DNA of 64,000 nucleotides, taken from contig OY978526.1 of NCBI GenBank assembly GCA_963854835.1, positions 17,967,868-18,031,867 of the forward strand, read 5' to 3'. A program made the position numbers and the translations under genes. Of this stretch, positions 60,016-64,000 are shown piece by piece (the first letter of the stretch is position 1; each line of letters opens with the position of its first letter). A model generated the notes under the pieces. It did not search any database. It was given only the letters and a program-made list of their open reading frames with translations, and was not told the DNA's origin. Source of the DNA: Megamerina dolium (Eukaryota > Arthropoda > Insecta > Diptera > Megamerinidae).

Positions 60016-60276
60016 ATGTTGGCGATGCCGACTCTCATGATGCCAGCCACAGCACAAATGACGCTCAGCAGTCAACCATTGTCAGTTGGTGCACCACACG
60101 CAAAACCATACGAGACCAAATTGTTGGCCATACATCAATCGCATATTCAGCAATCGCATCATCAGCAATCGTCATCAGCTACAAAGCAACAACAGCAACA
60201 ACAGCAACAGCAGCAGCAGCAAGTACAACAGCAGCATCAGCAGCAGCAGCAGCAACAAATGTCACAACAAGTTGCA

Positions 60277-60308
<32 letters not shown>

Positions 60309-60565
60309 GCAGTCACATCAGCAGCAAGCCGTACAACAGCAACAACAGCAAGCTGCTGCAGCCGCTGTTGTACAACATCATCAGCAACAACAAGCAGCTG
60401 CGGCTGCTGCTGCCGCTGCTGCAGCATGTGTTGCTCAGCAGCAAGCTGTAGCTGTAGCTGCTGCTCAACAATCTCATCAACAACAACAGCAGCAGCAGCA
60501 ACAATATCAAATACACTCGCAACAACAATCACCACAACAGTTGTTGAGCGCCTCACCGAAGCAAG
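60016..60565 (+). CDS. First coding exon of an unidentified Q/A-rich protein
   Basis: The exon begins with ATG in good context and encodes 183 residues plus one base, ending AAGCAAG at a consensus donor GTAAGT (60566). The start is MLAMPTLMMPATAQMTLSSQ. After PLSVGAPHAKPYETKLLAIHQ come histidine/serine-rich repeats and long polyglutamine tracts broken by H, V, M and S (about residues 55-120). Polyalanine with VAVAAA follows at about 121-155, then another Q tract and QSPQQLLSASPKQ. Such arrays are typical of fly transcription regulators and RNA-binding proteins, whose folded domain would be in later exons. The Q codons mix CAA and CAG, so the tract is not a pure CAG expansion. I cannot name the gene. 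Confidence 0.82.
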
Positions 60566-61314
60566 GTAAGTGGACGAGATGGAAGCGAATAATAACGTCG
60601 ACGGAAATAGGTTCAATATGAAGTTGGATTTTTTCTGTGGAATTGTTCATAAAAAACTAAATTTGTGTATGAAAATATTCTGCTAAGAAAATAGGAAATT
60701 ATGTATAATGCAAATATACATGAATAGTTATTTAATAATCTGGTCACTTCAAAAAAACATTTTTGATTCCCTTGGAAAGACTGCAAAATGCTCTGCCAAT
60801 CGTCTCTTTTCTTCGCTTGCTGACGCTAGGTCGACTACTAGTTCAACTACTTGGCTGATCATTTACTCAATGGGCGCTCTTCTTGTACGAATATGGGAAC
60901 AGAGCCAATTTTCGGCATTAGCTTTGCGAAAATCCTGCGATGAGTTAAAGCCATTCTGGGTTTCCACCACAAAAAAAAAGTCAGTTGATCCCAAATAATG
61001 AAGATCGACGAAACTTTATGAAATAACTTGTTAGAGGACTTTTGTGATTTCTTTTAAAGTTCAGAAGCAAGGTCAGTATACTGAGTGAACTGATCGAGAA
61101 CATGACTCAGTTTAACACAGCTGGATATTACATAGCAACTATAAGGGTCCTCACATATCCGTCTTTTCAATCTTGGCTCCAATATTTCTATCGGTTTTCC
61201 TTTCTACCCGTACTTTTTTCCTTGTTCTTGTGCTATGTGGCTAAGTTTTATCCGGACCGCTTCGTAACTCAAAATCGAACCTTGATTTGATGCTTCTTCT
61301 TCTCCGGCATCACC
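60566..61314 (+). other. Intron start after the Q-rich exon
   Basis: Begins with GTAAGTGGACG. The segment 60770-61010 is less AT-rich than usual and has a 96-codon + strand frame (60708-60998), but no family resemblance was found. It could be part of another decayed element, since a LINE relic follows at 61315. Confidence 0.4.
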
Positions 61315-61610
61315 CAATATATTTCGAATATAATGTCCTACTTGCTACGGTCATCTCTTCTTCACTCTATATGGGTCAATGCAGTCAATGGGTCAGTTCA
61401 GTCAATGGTCAGTGCAGTCAATGGATTTTGATGCTCAATATTCGCTACTGACTACCAATGCAAATAGGTTCAAAGATTGGTCTTTTGAATTGGGTCTTTT
61501 TCTCTCAAAAACTCCCAGCGTCATCTAAGATGGAAAGTATCCAGGCTTTTGTACCATAAAATCGTAAAAAGGCAGCCCTGACAAGAGGCTGACTTTCATC
61601 ATTACCAGTG
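61315..61610 (-). mobile_element. Decayed third copy of the 32-kb/53-kb LINE
   Basis: The + strand text TGGATTTTGATGC, AATGCAAATAGGTTCAAAGA, TTTTTCTCTCAAAAACTCCC and ATGGAAAGTATCCAGGC aligns block by block with 53509-53690 in the same orientation (TGGATTTTGATGCGC, AACGCAAATAGGTCCAAAGA, TTTTCTCTCGAAAACTCCAA, ATGGAAATTGTCCAGGC). It corresponds to the ERKVL...DERMLGVF part of the ORF. A small tandem duplication of CAGTCAATGG lies inside it (61380-61421). It is the most decayed of the three copies. Confidence 0.75.
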
Positions 61611-64000
61611 TCAATGCTGATTTAAAAATAGAAAAATATATTGTATATTGAACATGGATATTTCGTCTTGCTCTCGTTCATTATAATACCGACCAAATGT
61701 AAACTGTTACGAGGTTAAATTCTCAAAAAAAAAAAAAAAACTTAATAACAACAACATTATATCACAATTCTCTTTCAAATTTCGGTATTGAATTTATACC
61801 ATCATTAGACATCATCATACCATCATCTATGTATTTATCTATGTATTTACTTAATCAAATACAAACAAACGACAACGAGCATATTTGTTTGAGACGTGGC
61901 TCGTATTCAAATCAATGGCTTTCATTTCATACACAAGTACATCACTATGTAATAAGATAATATGCCAACAACAATAATCGGTCCTATCATCATAAGATGC
62001 AGCAAAAATGATGTTGGCAAATATCTTGCTATCGTTTCGTACATTAGGGTGGATCAGATTTTTGGTCCATAAATAGCCAAAAAGAGAAAGTGGCGATGAC
62101 TTCAAAAATAATTTTGCATAAGAAACTATGGGTGTAAACTCAATTTGCTCTTCTGTGTTTTGACAAATGAGTATTTCTCTTCAGACATAAATAATTTCAA
62201 ATATTTTTGAGATCGATTGCAATATGTGTTTGTCAAAATGCGAAATGGATTTAAGATTCGAGATCTCTTGGACGAATATAGAATAGTTTTAGGAAAAAAA
62301 AATATTTCTTGGACCAATATATGAGGAATCAATGGTAGATTCTTCATTTTTCCTTTGAGATTTTTTACTATTTTTTCGCCATACTAATTTTTCTCACCCT
62401 AATGTACCTACATACACTATCCAGTTACATGTTAAGAAATCAATATGGCAAATCATAGTAATCCATATTGTACACAGCCACACAGCTATCACCACAGCCA
62501 TTGAGGGCGCCATACTCTTTCGTTCAAACATTATCCTCTTACATGTTTCTTTGTTATACAGCATGTCTGGCTATGTAACGTAATCATTGTGTGTGTGTGT
62601 GTGTGTTTGCAAAATCAAACAAAAATCAATTTGAAATTAGTGACGATTTTCACATGGCATCGATTTTGATTTCACTTCCTTCTTCTTTTACATTTCAATA
62701 CTAATGTATCTACTATACTTACACACATGATTGTACACATGCTTGTTTGAGTGTGTGTCTGTTTGTACATAGAGGTTGATTTTTGGCATTAAAACTTTAA
62801 CGAGACGAAAGTATAAACGAACAAAATAACAATCATTGAAATGAAAACTTTATTTGACTGTTGCTGGGTGGTTAGCTATCATATTGTATGTACATATGTA
62901 CTACATATATGAACCAGCAAACACATTACACCTTAGTGTCTTTTGGAAAACAAAAGCCAACATTGTTGAATGAAATAAATAAACGAATCGAACGTAAATA
63001 TATGTACTCGTAATAGTAGATGTTTGGTCTCGAAAACAAAGGAACAAAAAAACAAAAAAACAAAATAGAATACACACACACACACACCCACTCATTGTTC
63101 CTATCGCTATTAGTTGTTGTGCTGCTTATGGCGAGACGCTGCCAATTGCACTTGAAAAGAACGAATTGAATTTACTTTCCAAATGTAGTTCGACAACAAC
63201 AACAACAACAACAACAACAATGAGTTTAACGATAAATATATGTTCGACGTTAGACGTATACGTAACATTAAATACATATTGCCCTCATATATGTACCTTT
63301 GAATGTAAATGGTGGAGTAAATATACAATACATATAGTATAAATGTATATGTGATTTTTTCTGACGCCGCTGTTTATAGTGTTGATAGTCAATAATACAT
63401 ATATATATAGTATATATTCTACATATATACTTAATAAAAGAGCATTGACCAAAAAATTTGTTGAGCAAAAGCTTCATGTCGAGTTTCAAATTCGATCTCT
63501 TCGGTATAAATATACTGCACAGCAACAACAGCAACAATAATAGTGAGAACAATATAAATATAGTACAAGTATATCCTAAAATAGCACAAGAAAAGTAGAA
63601 AAATCATATGAAAAATAATACGAAAAAACAATCCGCATACAAAATTCTATTCTGGAAATTGCAATTGAAATTGAAAATGTTGAAAACAAATTGCAAAAAA
63701 AAAAAAAAAAAAACGAGCACAACATAAAAAAGGAGCTGTGAAAAGCAAGGGGACAAAAAATAGCATAGTAAAAGAAAATGCGTTCGATTGTACTATTTTT
63801 TTTAGAGAAAAAACAACAAAAATAACAACATATATGAAACACTGAACAATGTGTACATATATCCCAGAGAGAACAGAGACTTATATAAAAATAAAAAAGC
63901 AAAAAAATTATCGAACCATCAGTTCGGAAAGTGCAATGATTGATTGAATGCTTGAATGATTGTATGAAATTTTGTTGTCTAACTATATCTACTTTGTCAT
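61611..64000. other. AT-rich non-coding stretch, probable intron
   Basis: No exon recognised. It contains a TG repeat at 62588-62605, AC repeats near 63074-63089, a CAA repeat at 63193-63219 and an A run at 63696-63713. Minus-strand frames between 63110 and 63902 are leucine/phenylalanine-rich translations of simple repeats and are not believed. Confidence 0.5.

Noticed and set aside
60179..60616. 145-codon minus-strand frame opposite the Q-rich exon
   Set aside because: It is a mirror of CAA/CAG/GCT codons (reads Val, Ala, Leu and Ser repeats). The + strand has the start context and the donor site.
1..64000. CRISPR arrays, bacterial operons, tRNA or rRNA genes
   Set aside because: The composition, introns and LTR/LINE/mariner relics are of an insect nuclear genome. 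No regularly spaced identical repeats or cloverleaf sequences were seen. The tRNA-Tyr-like string at 14738 is a retrotransposon primer site, not a gene.

Overview
The window looks like intronic and intergenic DNA of a higher fly, most likely a tephritid fruit fly. The composition is strongly AT-rich. It is crowded with CAA/GTT, TA, CT and TG microsatellites and palindromic TACGTA/ACATATGT strings, it carries BEL/Pao, mariner, Jockey and RNase H-bearing LINE relics, and its few host exons have GTAAGT donors with glutamine-rich coding. The species call is inference; no host gene could be named.

Host genes. Two coding exons on the + strand are supportable. One is a 106-bp acidic internal exon at 43281-43386. 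The other is a first coding exon at 60016-60565, rich in polyglutamine and polyalanine, ending in a consensus donor. A GC-richer block at 55790-56494 with CAA-rich leader-like sequence and a GTAAGC donor may be the promoter and 5'UTR exon of the gene that uses the 60-kb exon. A third, weak exon candidate is at 52893-52982. The exons are far apart, so the window is mostly intron plus flanking DNA, and it cannot be decided here whether they belong to one gene.

Mobile elements. The best preserved is a young BEL/Pao LTR retrotransposon (14262-19986). Its two 469-bp LTRs appear identical by eye, and it has a perfect 5-bp target duplication, a tRNA-Tyr-type primer-binding site, a polypurine tract and an intact 695-codon gag. 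It has no recognisable protease, reverse transcriptase, RNase H or integrase, so it would need help in trans. The gag carries two copies of the zinc-knuckle module. Other elements are relics: a LINE reverse transcriptase end (1580-2655, minus), RNase H-bearing LINE tails (10190-10830 plus, 33010-33480 minus, probably 47000-47235 plus), a Jockey-like RT relic (22790-23400), three copies of another LINE (32128-32832 plus, 53258-54160 minus, 61315-61610 minus), a mariner with an internal deletion (49490-50362) and a 3' fragment of the same family (6376-6644), and a second Tc1/mariner-type element with perfect 14-bp terminal repeats (28087-28930).

Non-coding repeats. Two families recur. Family A is a degenerate tandem repeat with a period near 153 bp, present at 1-480 and 19992-20890; the BEL element sits exactly on the left edge of the second array. 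Family B is a degenerate unit of roughly 150-170 bp, with a conserved core around CTCCCATACAAAAT, found in at least seven places in both orientations. A perfect 21-bp stem with a 5-nt loop lies at 25891-25937. The remaining sequence is AT-rich with microsatellites and nothing recognisable.
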